This document shows, piece by piece, positions 1 to 8,826 of a DNA stretch of 64,000 bases (position 1 is the stretch's first letter; every line of letters starts with the position of its first letter). The DNA is from Mucilaginibacter achroorhodeus (GTDB taxonomy: Bacteria; Bacteroidota; Bacteroidia; Sphingobacteriales; Sphingobacteriaceae). Where the stretch lies: the NCBI RefSeq assembly GCF_007846095.1, contig NZ_VOEI01000001.1, positions 248,001 through 312,000 on the forward strand, written 5' to 3'. The position numbers and the translations under genes were made by a program. The notes under the pieces are model-generated. The model searched no databases. It was not told the DNA's origin and saw only the letters and a list, made by a program, of their open reading frames with translations.

Positions 1-976
1 TTGATATCCCCTTCCCTATCAAAAATGCTGCATCAGATAATATCGATACAGCCAACGGATCGCCTGCACGGGCAGCTTTTAAAAAATCTTCTACCGGCAA
101 CTCCTTACTGCTTTTATATATCTTTTCCATACTTGAGCTGGCGCCGCTGTCAATTTCATGCTTTGCCCTTTCTATCATCACCAGTAATGAGGCGTCAACT
201 TCCAGACAGCCACGTTTACCACAGGAGCACATCTTGTTAGTTTGCGAAAGTGGTATATGGCTAAACTCGCCGGCATAGCCTGTGTGGCCTCTAAACAGCT
301 GACCGTTTACTATCATGCCCAAACCAATGCCCCAGCCTACGTTAACAACTAATACATCCTTGTGCTTTTTCCCTGCGCCAAATTTTAGTTCGGCAAGTGC
401 AATAAGGCTGGAATCGTTATCAATGTAAACCGATAGTTCTATTTCGTTAGCTAAATATTCTTTAAGACTGGTGCCTCCCACCGGTTTAAAATAGCTGTGG
501 TTTACACCTTCATCAGCGTTGACAAAACCCGGCATGCCAATTCCTACACCTAATATTTGCTCTGCCGGTATTCCTGACCGCCGGATATAACTCCTGATAA
601 ACCCGGTAAGTTTTCCCAACGTCGAGGGATCATCTTTAGTGATCAATATTTCGATAATTTCCGGGGCAATCTTTGCGTTGTTATGCATATCATACATCAC
701 TATCTGCGTAACAAACTGATCTATTGCTACCGCCACTATGTAGCGCTTTAGATGGCGGTTCAGCAAAAATGATAATGCCCTCCTGCCACCTGTTGACGGT
801 GCCAACCCGTGTTCCAGTATATAACCCTCCTCAACCAGGTTATTTACTGTTGTGGTAACCAGCGGCAAACTTTTATGCGTTAGTTTACTTAATTGGGTTA
901 GGGTAAGGCGTTTGTTATAGTAAAATTGTTTGATAAGCTCCTTCCTTAGTAGGTCGTGCTTTTTAATAACGATCAT
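1..976 (-). CDS. ROK family transcriptional regulator / sugar kinase-like protein, 3' end cut off
   Basis: Reading the minus strand from the ATG at 976 gives an open frame of about 325 codons that runs off the window edge, so the C-terminus is missing. Residues about 5-55 form a winged-helix-like region (LTLTQLSKLTHKSLPLVTTT). It is followed by a ROK ATPase-like fold and the family's zinc-binding cysteine signature, CSCGKRGCLE. ROK proteins with an N-terminal helix-turn-helix are NagC/XylR-type repressors that respond to sugars or sugar phosphates. The sugar cannot be read from the sequence. The gene diverges from the GNAT gene at 1084, and an AT-rich palindrome lies between them, which would suit autoregulation (inference). 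Confidence 0.88.
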   Translation of the reverse strand, partial: MIVIKKHDLLRKELIKQFYYNKRLTLTQLSKLTHKSLPLVTTTVNNLVEEGYILEHGLAPSTGGRRALSFLLNRHLKRYIVAVAIDQFVTQIVMYDMHNNAKIAPEIIEILITKDDPSTLGKLTGFIRSYIRRSGIPAEQILGVGIGMPGFVNADEGVNHSYFKPVGGTSLKEYLANEIELSVYIDNDSSLIALAELKFGAGKKHKDVLVVNVGWGIGLGMIVNGQLFRGHTGYAGEFSHIPLSQTNKMCSCGKRGCLEVDASLLVMIERAKHEIDSGASSSMEKIYKSSKELPVEDFLKAARAGDPLAVSILSDAAFLIGKGIS

Positions 977-1004
977 TAAACAGGTGTTGGCTTATCAAAC
1001 TTAG

Positions 1005-1018
1005 CTTAATAAATTAAG
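1005..1018. promoter_or_regulatory. perfect 14-bp AT-rich palindrome between divergent genes
   Basis: CTTAAT-AA-ATTAAG reads the same on both strands and lies 29 bases upstream of the ROK regulator start and 65 bases before the GNAT gene. Position and symmetry suit an operator for the adjacent regulator. AT-rich palindromes of this size also arise by chance, so the role is only inferred. Confidence 0.3.
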
Positions 1019-1083
1019 TATTAAATAACCTTATTATTTTATTTATAAACGCTGTTTAACAAAATATTAAGCAATTTTACCAT

Positions 1084-1635
1084 ATGATAAGGGACGCCAA
1101 TCCGAACGATGCAAAATCAATAGTACCTTTAATACTGCTGGCTATGGGCCCGCTTGCCACCAAATTCGCCAATAGTGATGATCTGCAAGTACAAACAGAT
1201 CTGTTTAGCCAATTTGTGACTGCAAAGGACAATCAATATAGTTATCAAAACATATTGGTTAGAGAGGAGAACGGAAACATTGCGGGCATGATAATGGCCT
1301 ATGATGGTGCAAAGCTGCAGGAGTTACGCAAACCATTCCTCGATCATATAAAACAGGAAAACGGTTTTGCGGGTGAACCCGAAGACGAGACCCAAACCGG
1401 CGAATATTATATAGATTGCCTGGCTGTGTTACCCCAATGGCAGGGCCACAGCTTAGGCAGTAAGTTAATAAAGGCCATGTGCTATAAAATAAAAGAAGAA
1501 GGGCATGATACGGTAGGCCTTTTAGTTAGCCGCCCGCAGGCTAAGCGCCTTTACGAACGGTTAGGTTTTAAAGTAATAAATGAGATATTCCTTTTGGGTG
1601 TTCAGCATCAACACATGCAGTTAAGATTATCTTGA
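1084..1635 (+). CDS. GNAT family N-acetyltransferase
   Basis: A 183-residue cytoplasmic protein of normal size for a single GNAT domain. The acetyl-CoA-binding motif A is at about residues 110-130, with the core QGHSLGSKLI. Downstream, PQAKRLYERLGFKVI is the usual motif B strand and helix. GNAT enzymes move an acetyl group from acetyl-CoA to an amine, but the acceptor cannot be predicted here. The gene stands alone, divergent from the ROK regulator. The ATG at 1084 directly precedes a typical GNAT N-terminus (IRDANPNDA), which supports this start. Confidence 0.88.
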   Translation: MIRDANPNDAKSIVPLILLAMGPLATKFANSDDLQVQTDLFSQFVTAKDNQYSYQNILVREENGNIAGMIMAYDGAKLQELRKPFLDHIKQENGFAGEPEDETQTGEYYIDCLAVLPQWQGHSLGSKLIKAMCYKIKEEGHDTVGLLVSRPQAKRLYERLGFKVINEIFLLGVQHQHMQLRLS

Positions 1636-1716
1636 TCATCTACTTTCGTTAGGTTCTGTAGCGTGTGAACAATACCTTTACATTATAAACGTTTTTTAAA
1701 ATTATCCCTGCACAAA

Positions 1717-1998
1717 ATGAAATATACTGCATCACGCCTTTCGGAAGGTAACAAGATTTTCCCGGCTCAGGTTATTGTAGAGCCAACCGGCATTACGGTT
1801 AGGATCCCCGGCTTTTTTAGCGGTGATGAAACCACTGTAGCTTATAACAGCATATCGGCAGTTGAGATAGATACACCGCTTATCGGTTTCTCAACCATTC
1901 GCTTTTATCATAACGGCAACAAGGTAGAGGCACACGGCTTTTCAAAAGCTGATGCCAAGGCTATTAAACAAGCCATTGAAGTTGGCAGGAGCCGGTAA
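1717..1998 (+). CDS. small PH-domain-like protein of unknown function
   Basis: A 93-residue protein without a signal peptide or membrane segment. It appears to be a single beta-rich domain: strands at VIVEPTGITVRIPG, then AVEIDTPLIGFSTIRFY, and a C-terminal helix KADAKAIKQAIEVG. The strand/helix order resembles short bacterial PH-like (bPH) domains, but I do not recognise a named family with certainty. It is followed at once by a strong terminator, so it ends its transcript. The two proteins at 46704 and 47209 share the general layout (a strand-rich core, then a helix) with membrane segments added. Confidence 0.7.
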   Translation: MKYTASRLSEGNKIFPAQVIVEPTGITVRIPGFFSGDETTVAYNSISAVEIDTPLIGFSTIRFYHNGNKVEAHGFSKADAKAIKQAIEVGRSR

Positions 1999-2005
1999 AA
2001 AAATA

Positions 2006-2043
2006 TAAAAAGAAATAGCCGCGTTAAGCGGCTATTTCTTTTT
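2006..2043. terminator. bidirectional intrinsic terminator
   Basis: A 12-bp perfect stem (AGAAATAGCCGC at 2011-2022 and its complement at 2028-2039) closes a 5-base loop. It is flanked by A-rich sequence on the left and T-rich sequence on the right. It lies between the convergent genes ending at 1998 and 2042 and can serve both. Confidence 0.9.
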
Positions 2044-2611
2044 ATAATCCGGAGTTACTCCTGAACAATTTTATAGCTATTGCCAACAATATCACCCCAA
2101 AGGCTTTACGTAATATGTGCAAGCCGGTTTTACCCAAAAGTTTTTCCAGCCATTTTACGTTCTTAAGCACCAGGTAAACAACCAGGGTATTCAGTAAAAT
2201 ACCTACCACTATATTTTGTGTTTGATATTGAGACTTTAGGGAAAGCAGGGTTGTCATGGTACCGGCACCGGCTATAAGCGGGAACGCTATGGGAACAATT
2301 GATGCAGCTTCCGGCACTTCTTCCTTAAAGAAAGTAACACCCAGTATCATCTCCAGTGCGATGATAAAGATCACAATAGAACCGGCTATTGCAAACGAAG
2401 ATATATCCAAACCGATGATGGCAAGCAGTTCGTCGCCTACAAATAAAAAGGCTATCATCAGTACCAGGGCCGCTATACTTGCTTTCTCCGATTGGATATG
2501 CCCAACCTTTTGGCGCATCTGTATAATAATAGGGATGGTGCCCATTATATCAATGATAGCAAAGAGAATCATCGTAACAGATAATATCTCTTTAAAAATG
2601 AATGGATGCAT
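2042..2611 (-). CDS. MarC/YhgN family integral membrane protein
   Basis: A 189-residue protein with about six hydrophobic segments and the MarC-family opening (ATIDIMGTIPI-like: FAIIDIMGTIPIIIQM), then conserved VPIAFPLIAGAGTMTTLL. MarC proteins sit in the inner membrane. The name comes from the multiple-antibiotic-resistance locus, but a role in resistance has not held up and the transported substrate is unknown. The start lies 3 bases after the stop of the MFS gene upstream, so the two are probably co-transcribed. The stop abuts the shared terminator at 2006-2043. Confidence 0.88.
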   Translation of the reverse strand: MHPFIFKEILSVTMILFAIIDIMGTIPIIIQMRQKVGHIQSEKASIAALVLMIAFLFVGDELLAIIGLDISSFAIAGSIVIFIIALEMILGVTFFKEEVPEAASIVPIAFPLIAGAGTMTTLLSLKSQYQTQNIVVGILLNTLVVYLVLKNVKWLEKLLGKTGLHILRKAFGVILLAIAIKLFRSNSGL

Positions 2612-2614
2612 AGC

Positions 2615-3781
2615 TTAGGATTGCTTTTCTTTTGTTATTAACCGAATGCTAAACAAAAGTGCAATTAAAATATAGAAAGCCGATAAAAAGAAAACACTAT
2701 GTACCGAAATTACCGTTATTAATCCGGCGGTAATAGGCCCCAATGTTTGCCCTATCGATATATAAGCTTGGTTTACCCCCATTACCTCGCCGCGTTCCTT
2801 TTCGTCATTATGGTCGGCGATGATGGCATTGAGCATTGGGTTACGTAAGCCGTTGAATAATCCGTAGACACCTATGGAAATGGCAAACAATACCAAAGCA
2901 GTAGAAAATCCTGTGAGCATCATCATCCCAAAACAAAATATTGTTGAGATCAGCAAAATAACCGATTGCAAAGGGATCAACTTTTTTATAGCGGGCACAA
3001 GCAATTGCATCAAAATGCCCGTGATACCAAATCCAGCATAGAATAACCCGGTTTGTGACGTGCTTAATTTTAGATCATCAACGCTAAAGGTTTGAAAACC
3101 GATGATCATGGCGAATTGGGCCATGGTCAGCAAAAAACCGGTAAATATTGCCGTACCGATCACGGGCTTTTTTAAAACAGTTATCAATGAAGAGATCTTA
3201 AAACCCCCGCCCTGCTTTTTTGCATTTTTGTTTTGGTTGGTCTCTTTCAGGAAAATAAAGGACAGTATTACGCCCAACACCGCTATTCCTGCGGCAAAAA
3301 AGAAAGGCACATGCATCCCAAACTTGCTCAACAAGCCACCCACAGCCGGGCCAATAACAAAACCAAATCCAAAAGCGGAGCTTAATATCCCGAAGTTTTT
3401 GGCCCGGTCTTTTGGCGATGAAATATCAGAGATCATGGCTTGGGCAACAGAGATGTTTCCGCCGGTTAACCCGTCAAGGATCCTGGCAGCAAAGAGCACC
3501 AAAACGCTGTTGGCCAGGCCAAATAAAACGAAAGAGATAGCCGTCCCTATCAAACTGATGATGAGAATGGGCTTACGACCCCATTTGTCTGATAAGGAAC
3601 CAAGGATAGGCGTAGCTACGAATTGTGCCATGGAGAAGGCTGCAGTCAACAGGCCGATGGTGTGCTCGGTAACACCAAATTTTTTGCCGTAAGGATAAAG
3701 CAGGGGTATAATAATGCCGAATCCCATTGAATTTATTACGGCTATTAATACCAGCACCCAAATCATCTTGTTCACCTTCAT
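2615..3781 (-). CDS. MFS transporter, drug-efflux (TetA/Bmr-like) type
   Basis: A 388-residue, 12-helix major facilitator. The motif A loop GSLSDKWGRKPIL follows helix 2, the placement seen in proton-coupled drug exporters. Motif C-like glycines follow (FGFGFVIGPAVGGLL). I place the start at 3781 (MKVNKMIWVLVLI). A longer frame to 3820 exists, but those 13 codons cross the terminator hairpin of the upstream permease gene. The substrate is not predictable; the nearest named families carry tetracycline or fluoroquinolones. Likely an operon with the MarC gene 3 bases downstream. Confidence 0.88.
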   Translation of the reverse strand: MKVNKMIWVLVLIAVINSMGFGIIIPLLYPYGKKFGVTEHTIGLLTAAFSMAQFVATPILGSLSDKWGRKPILIISLIGTAISFVLFGLANSVLVLFAARILDGLTGGNISVAQAMISDISSPKDRAKNFGILSSAFGFGFVIGPAVGGLLSKFGMHVPFFFAAGIAVLGVILSFIFLKETNQNKNAKKQGGGFKISSLITVLKKPVIGTAIFTGFLLTMAQFAMIIGFQTFSVDDLKLSTSQTGLFYAGFGITGILMQLLVPAIKKLIPLQSVILLISTIFCFGMMMLTGFSTALVLFAISIGVYGLFNGLRNPMLNAIIADHNDEKERGEVMGVNQAYISIGQTLGPITAGLITVISVHSVFFLSAFYILIALLFSIRLITKEKQS

Positions 3782-3804
3782 GCCCTTACAAAAGCCATGA
3801 AAAC

Positions 3805-3836
3805 AAAAAAGGTTCTGCAATGCAGAACCTTTTTAT
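3805..3836 (-). terminator. intrinsic terminator of the APC permease gene
   Basis: GGTTCTGC and its complement GCAGAACC (3811-3829) form a GC-containing stem flanked by A-tract and T-tract. It lies just after the minus-strand stop at 3854 and before the MFS start at 3781. Confidence 0.85.
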
Positions 3837-3853
3837 ATGTCGTGATCAAAAAA

Positions 3854-5374
3854 TCACTGTTTTTCAAAATCGGCAGCTTTGGGCAGTATGTCGCCTGCTG
3901 TGCCAAGTTTGCTATGTTTTTTGCTGTAACCGAAATAGATCAGCAAACCTAATATCATCCAAACTAATGCACTTATTTGTGTTTCGCTCGGTAGACCAAC
4001 AATCATACCGGCACAAACGATCATACCCAATATAGGTACCAATGGCACCAACGGGGTTTTGAACGGACGAGGCAGGTCTGGGTCGGTTTTACGTAACAAG
4101 ATGACGCCCACGCACACCAGGATAAATGCAAACAGGGTACCGATAGAGGTTAGATCGCCTGCTACGCTGCCCGGCACAAATGCCGCAAATGCTCCTACAA
4201 ATATGAACAGGATCATGTTGCTTTTGTATGGCGTTCTGAATTTAGGGTGAAGATCTGAGAATACTTTTGGCAATAAACCATCGGTAGACATGGTGTAAAA
4301 TACCCTTGATTGGCCCATCAGCATCACCAGGATAACCGAAGAGAAACCAGCCAGAATAGCTACTGTAACCAAGGTTGATAACCAGCCATAACCGTGCATG
4401 TAATTGCTGATAGCAAATGCTACTGAAGCTTCTTTACCAGATTTCATGAAATCGGTATAAGGAGCCACACCGGTTAATACCCATGAGAACAGTATATAAA
4501 GGATAGTACAAACCACTAATGAACCTAAGATACCGATAGGCATATCGCGGCTCGGGTTTTTAGCTTCCTGTGCTGCAGTTGATACCGCATCAAAACCAAT
4601 AAAGGCGAAGAATACCACACCGGCACCGCTGATGATACCGCCCCAGCCGTGGTTAAAGAACGGCGCATAAGAATAGGCTTTTCCGTTCTCCTGCATAACA
4701 TCAGGTGCATTAGCAGGGATAATGTATGGATGGTGGTTAGCAGGGTTGATGTACTGCCAGCCAATAGCGATAAATACCAATACGATAGCTACTTTAATGA
4801 AAACGATTATACCGTTTACCGTAGCCGATTCTTGTGTACCTTTTATTAAAAGTAAGGATAAAATCACCAGGATAAGCAATGCAGGTAAGTTAGCGATACC
4901 GTGTACGCTATGTCCGTTGATCATTACCGATTCCATTGGCGAGTGACACCACTCATAGGGTATCCCACCCCCTAGGAGCTTGTTAAGATACTCGCTCCAG
5001 CTTATGGATACTGTGGCGGCGCCCAGCGCATATTCTAATATTAAGGCCCAGCCTATGATCCAGGCAACGATCTCGCCCATAGTAGCATACGCATACGTAT
5101 AGGCACTACCGGCAATAGGAATGATAGAAGCAAATTCAGCGTAGCACAAACCGGCGAAAGCACAGCCAATAGCCGCTACAATGAATGATAAGGTTACCGC
5201 CGGACCAGCGTGTTCACCGGCAGCAGCAGCAGTCCTTACGAACAAACCGGCACCGATAATTGCACCAATACCCAATGCAACCAGGCTGCCCGCACCAAGC
5301 GTTCGCTTTAGGCTACCCTCTCCATCTGCAGAGGAAGTTAATTGTTCAATAGATTTTTTTACAAATACCTTCAT
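3854..5374 (-). CDS. APC family amino acid permease (cationic amino acid transporter type)
   Basis: A 506-residue inner-membrane protein with about 12-13 hydrophobic segments. The first helix carries the APC glycine-rich signature (GIGAIIGAGLFV). The sixth region has FFAFIGFDAVSTAAQEAKNP, typical of the CAT subgroup that imports lysine, arginine or ornithine. The last helices (YFGYSKKHS) match the CAT-type C-terminus. Substrate specificity is inferred from subgroup only. The gene is followed by its own terminator. A related permease of the same subgroup is encoded at 31251. Confidence 0.88.
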   Translation of the reverse strand: MKVFVKKSIEQLTSSADGEGSLKRTLGAGSLVALGIGAIIGAGLFVRTAAAAGEHAGPAVTLSFIVAAIGCAFAGLCYAEFASIIPIAGSAYTYAYATMGEIVAWIIGWALILEYALGAATVSISWSEYLNKLLGGGIPYEWCHSPMESVMINGHSVHGIANLPALLILVILSLLLIKGTQESATVNGIIVFIKVAIVLVFIAIGWQYINPANHHPYIIPANAPDVMQENGKAYSYAPFFNHGWGGIISGAGVVFFAFIGFDAVSTAAQEAKNPSRDMPIGILGSLVVCTILYILFSWVLTGVAPYTDFMKSGKEASVAFAISNYMHGYGWLSTLVTVAILAGFSSVILVMLMGQSRVFYTMSTDGLLPKVFSDLHPKFRTPYKSNMILFIFVGAFAAFVPGSVAGDLTSIGTLFAFILVCVGVILLRKTDPDLPRPFKTPLVPLVPILGMIVCAGMIVGLPSETQISALVWMILGLLIYFGYSKKHSKLGTAGDILPKAADFEKQ

Positions 5375-5509
5375 TTTAAATTAATAGATCAGTTTAGTAA
5401 AACTTTAAAAACACTTAGCCCAAACGTAGTTAATTTAATTGAAAACTTAAAGAACAGAATGTAACAAGGGTATAGGAGTTGTTAACAGAATAAAAGTGGG
5501 CTAAATAAT

Positions 5510-5600
5510 ATTTTGTGAACGTTCATGTCATGGTGACCACGTCGAACCACTCATCGCGCAAGGTCTTCGACAAGCTCAGACTGACAAAAGTTGTAAAAAG
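5510..5600. repeat. degenerate palindromic repeat (TGTCAT...CTGACA type)
   Basis: The spacer after the permease start holds TTCATGTCATGGTGACC, then TTCGACAAGCTCAGACTGACA, which is roughly the inverse of the first segment. The second segment recurs in part near 62085-62115 (TTCAGACTGACA, CGACAAGCTCAGA). I read it as a decayed copy of the dispersed palindromes noted elsewhere in this window. Confidence 0.5.
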
Positions 5601-5629
5601 ACGTTTTTTTAAAGTGAGACATAACGTTC

Positions 5630-5830
5630 TCATGGCAAAGCCCTCCAAATAAACCAAGGTGTTAAAACAAGATTCAAGATCGTCATCACCCAGCCTAATT
5701 TTTTATCGCCTTGCCTGCGGAGCAGATAACCAAACACCAACCCGCCAAATAGCACCACAGCAGCATCAAAATACATGAGGCTATCAAATGTAGGTGGCTC
5801 AATGTCTATCTTCAAAATCGAAGATATCAT
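5630..5830 (-). CDS. hypothetical small membrane protein
   Basis: 66 residues with two hydrophobic segments (YFDAAVVLFGGLVFGYLL and WVMTILNLVLTPWFIW). No family is recognised. The frame stays open upstream of this ATG for 18 more codons that encode a further hydrophobic stretch (NPFFIYFAFIISTCIW), but no start codon lies in that stretch. An ATG at 5884 sits in a different frame, one base out. Either translation starts at 5830, or a one-base change has separated the true start from the gene (see findings). Confidence 0.5.
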   Translation of the reverse strand: MISSILKIDIEPPTFDSLMYFDAAVVLFGGLVFGYLLRRQGDKKLGWVMTILNLVLTPWFIWRALP

Positions 5831-5901
5831 CCAGATACAGGTAGATATTATAAAGGCAAAGTATATAAAGAATGGATTTCTTCATCAGTGCCAATATACA
5901 C

Positions 5902-5931
5902 AAAAGCCCTCGCTGGTTAGCGAAGGCTTTC
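5902..5931. terminator. hairpin after hppA
   Basis: AAAGCC-C-TCGCT and AGCGA-A-GGCTTT pair with one mismatch around a short loop. They lie just past the minus-strand stop of hppA at 5948 and carry T-rich ends in both directions. Confidence 0.65.
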
Positions 5932-5947
5932 TGTATATAAAACTTTA

Positions 5948-8194
5948 TCAGATCTTTTTATCAGCCTTGATAACATGAGTTGTAGTATTCATCGACTGTA
6001 TCTTTAGCTGCTTTTGGATGTGCTCGCTATTGTTGATCTCACTATTTAAGTGTGGGGCAATTACCAGCGATACGATAGACATCAGTTTGATCAGGATGTT
6101 CATTGATGGCCCTGAGGTATCTTTGAACGGATCACCTACGGTGTCACCTGTTACGGAAGCTTTGTGCGGCTCCGATTTTTTATAATACATTTCGCCGTTG
6201 ATCTCTACACCTTTTTCGAAAGATTTTTTTGCATTGTCCCATGCACCACCTGCGTTGCTCTGGAAAATTCCCATCAATACACCTGATACGGTTACACCGG
6301 CTAACAAACCGCCCAACACTTCGGGGCCAAAGGCGAAACCGATGATCAGCGGGGTTACCAAAGCGATCAAACCTGGCGCGATCATCTCACGGATGGATGC
6401 CTGGGTTGAGATAGCCACGCATTTTTCATACTCAGGTTTTGCTTTATATTCCATAATGCCAGGGATCTCGCGGAACTGGCGGCGAACTTCTTCTACCATT
6501 GCCATTGCCGCACGGCCCACTGCCGAAATTGCCAAAGCCGAGAAGATGAACGGAATCATGCCGCCCACGAATAAACCGGCCAAAACGTTGGCCTTGTAAA
6601 TGTCAATATGCTCGATGCCTGCCACGCCTACAAATGCTGCAAACAGTGCCAGTGAAGTTAAAGCAGCCGAAGCAATAGCAAACCCCTTTCCGGTGGCTGC
6701 AGTGGTGTTACCTACGGCATCCAGGTTATCTGTACGATGACGAACTTCCGGTGGCAACTGGCTCATTTCTGCAATACCACCTGCATTATCGGCAATCGGG
6801 CCAAATGCATCAATGGCCAATTGCATAGCAGTGGTAGCCATCATGCCGGCAGCAGCGATAGCCACACCATATAATCCCGCAAAGAAATATGAACCATAAA
6901 TACCGGCAGCTAAAACAAGTATAGGCAATACGGTTGATTCCATACCGATTGCCAAACCACCAATAATGTTAGTAGCGTGGCCTGTTGATGATTGCTTGAT
7001 AATGCTTAGCACAGGGCGTTTACCCATTGCTGTATAGTATTCGGTGATGATAGACATTAGCGTACCCACAACCAAACCTACCAGGATAGAGCCGAACACA
7101 CCATTCTTGGTAAAAACCAATGAACCTGCTTTGATAGCACCGCTTGCATCAAGGTCGCGTTTAAGGTGCATGTCGCCGGCAGGCAGCATCCATTGTACTA
7201 AAAAATAAGTGGCAATAGCGGTTAGCACAATCGATGCCCAGTTGCCCATGTTTAAAGCACTTTGTACACTGTCTGTTTCATTCTTGATCTTAACAAAGGA
7301 TGCTCCTACTATAGAGAATATTAAACCTAAACCGGCAATAACCATGGGTAATAAAACCGGGGCAATCCCGCCAAAGTTATCGGCAGACACAATTTCGCGG
7401 CCCAGCACCATGGTAGCCAGCATTGTAGCTACATAAGAACCAAATAAGTCGGCACCCATACCCGCTACGTCGCCTACGTTATCGCCAACGTTATCAGCAA
7501 TGGTTGCAGGGTTACGCACATCATCTTCAGGAATACCGGCTTCTACTTTACCCACAAGATCGGCACCTACGTCTGCCGCCTTGGTGTAAATACCACCGCC
7601 AACGCGCGCAAAAAGCGCAATAGATTCAGCACCTAAAGAGAAACCGGCCAAAACCTCAAGAGCTTTCTCCATAGCTTCGCCGTTAACATCTAAACCTTTG
7701 CTTTTTACATAAATGGTGTAAAAAACAATGAATAACGAACCTAAACCTATGATAGCTAAACCGGCTACCCCCAGGCCCATTACGGTACCACCAGTAAACG
7801 AAACTTTTAATGCTTTTGCCAGGCTGGTTTTGGCGGCCTGTGTAGTGCGCACGTTAGCCTTGGTTGCAATGCGCATCCCAATATAACCCGCAAATGCAGA
7901 AAGGAAAGCCCCTATCAGGAAAGAGATGGCAATTACCGGGCTTGATCTTTCACCAACGGTGGTTCCGCTCCATGCCAGTAATATGCCGGCTAATACCACA
8001 AAATAGCTCAGTATCTTCCACTCTGCACGAAGGAATGCCATTGCGCCGTCGGCAATGTAACCGGCCAGCTGGTTCATTGATGCATCGCCAGTTTCCTGTT
8101 TAGTTACCCAGGCAGATTTGCTTGCCATAACAAGCAAACCTATAACGCCCATAACAGGGATCAAATAAATTAAGTAAGTGTTCAAAAGATCCAT
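5948..8194 (-). CDS. hppA: membrane-bound ion-pumping inorganic pyrophosphatase
   Basis: A 748-residue protein with about 16 membrane segments. It couples hydrolysis of pyrophosphate to export of H+ and/or Na+ across the inner membrane. The catalytic loops are intact: [13 protein letters not shown] at residues 208-220 and [17 protein letters not shown] at 234-250. The segment [10 protein letters not shown] (495-504) has alanine where potassium-independent enzymes carry lysine (GNTTKA), which places it in the K+-dependent class. From the sequence alone I cannot say whether Na+ or H+ is pumped. The gene is monocistronic, followed by a hairpin. The last ~30 residues ([13 protein letters not shown] onward) extend past the final helix and are not conserved in the family as I know it. 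Confidence 0.97.
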   Translation of the reverse strand: MDLLNTYLIYLIPVMGVIGLLVMASKSAWVTKQETGDASMNQLAGYIADGAMAFLRAEWKILSYFVVLAGILLAWSGTTVGERSSPVIAISFLIGAFLSAFAGYIGMRIATKANVRTTQAAKTSLAKALKVSFTGGTVMGLGVAGLAIIGLGSLFIVFYTIYVKSKGLDVNGEAMEKALEVLAGFSLGAESIALFARVGGGIYTKAADVGADLVGKVEAGIPEDDVRNPATIADNVGDNVGDVAGMGADLFGSYVATMLATMVLGREIVSADNFGGIAPVLLPMVIAGLGLIFSIVGASFVKIKNETDSVQSALNMGNWASIVLTAIATYFLVQWMLPAGDMHLKRDLDASGAIKAGSLVFTKNGVFGSILVGLVVGTLMSIITEYYTAMGKRPVLSIIKQSSTGHATNIIGGLAIGMESTVLPILVLAAGIYGSYFFAGLYGVAIAAAGMMATTAMQLAIDAFGPIADNAGGIAEMSQLPPEVRHRTDNLDAVGNTTAATGKGFAIASAALTSLALFAAFVGVAGIEHIDIYKANVLAGLFVGGMIPFIFSALAISAVGRAAMAMVEEVRRQFREIPGIMEYKAKPEYEKCVAISTQASIREMIAPGLIALVTPLIIGFAFGPEVLGGLLAGVTVSGVLMGIFQSNAGGAWDNAKKSFEKGVEINGEMYYKKSEPHKASVTGDTVGDPFKDTSGPSMNILIKLMSIVSLVIAPHLNSEINNSEHIQKQLKIQSMNTTTHVIKADKKI

Positions 8195-8308
8195 ATAATT
8201 AGATTAGTTTATGAAGTGTGCGAACTAAAAGCCTGAGGCTTATTATAATTGGTTGCTGCAAAATAGTAAATTAATTTACTATACAATAGGATGACAATTT
8301 ATCTTTAA

Positions 8309-8737
8309 TTATTTTTCGGCCCGGATAAACTCAATTTCGAAATCAGCGGCAACGCACTCAAAGCTGTTATCTTTAAAAAAGAATATGTAATGATTTAAAG
8401 GCTTGTGGCTATCAATTGGCGATAAAATGATGGCTTTGGGTGCAAAATCAATAGTCCAATCAGTATCCAATTCATAAAAGCCGCCCCAGGGAAGCTCAGT
8501 ATATTTATAGCGGTGCTGCCCCATGTAATATCCTTCATCATTGGTACCATGGGTAGAATATTTATGACAGCCAGTAAATATCAATCTTCCCCAATCACCC
8601 TCATTAAACTGAGTGTAAATAAAGTAATTGAGATAAAATTCGATAAGTACAGTATCTCCGTTGATAAATATTCTTTCTTCGGGCGCATTAGGATCTGCAT
8701 CCCAGTTAACATTCAGTTCGGTATATTTCACTCTCAA
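8309..8737 (-). CDS. hypothetical protein
   Basis: 142 residues, soluble, no signal peptide, rich in aromatic residues (GDWGRLIFTGCHKY, YKYTELPWGGFYEL). I recognise no family. Composition and length suggest a single beta-rich domain, which is only an impression. The gene lies alone between hppA and the divergent permease at 8827. Confidence 0.6.
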   Translation of the reverse strand: MRVKYTELNVNWDADPNAPEERIFINGDTVLIEFYLNYFIYTQFNEGDWGRLIFTGCHKYSTHGTNDEGYYMGQHRYKYTELPWGGFYELDTDWTIDFAPKAIILSPIDSHKPLNHYIFFFKDNSFECVAADFEIEFIRAEK

Positions 8738-8826
8738 TATTAAAGCTTTCTTTTCACATCAACTTGTTCCTTCTTGCTTTAAAAGCATATTTATTCCTAA
8801 CTTAAGCCTCTTAAACTAAATCTTAA

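Noticed and set aside
1..240. Plus-strand frame of 79 codons at the left edge
   Set aside because: It is antisense to the ROK regulator, which has clear family motifs on the minus strand.
3102..3692. Long antisense frame of 196 codons over the MFS gene
   Set aside because: Composition and antisense position mark it as a shadow frame of a hydrophobic gene; similar frames over the AI-2E, UbiD-like and LigA genes were rejected for the same reason.
3782..3820. Extended start for the MFS transporter
   Set aside because: The extra codons cross the terminator hairpin of the upstream permease, and the first residues do not resemble the family.
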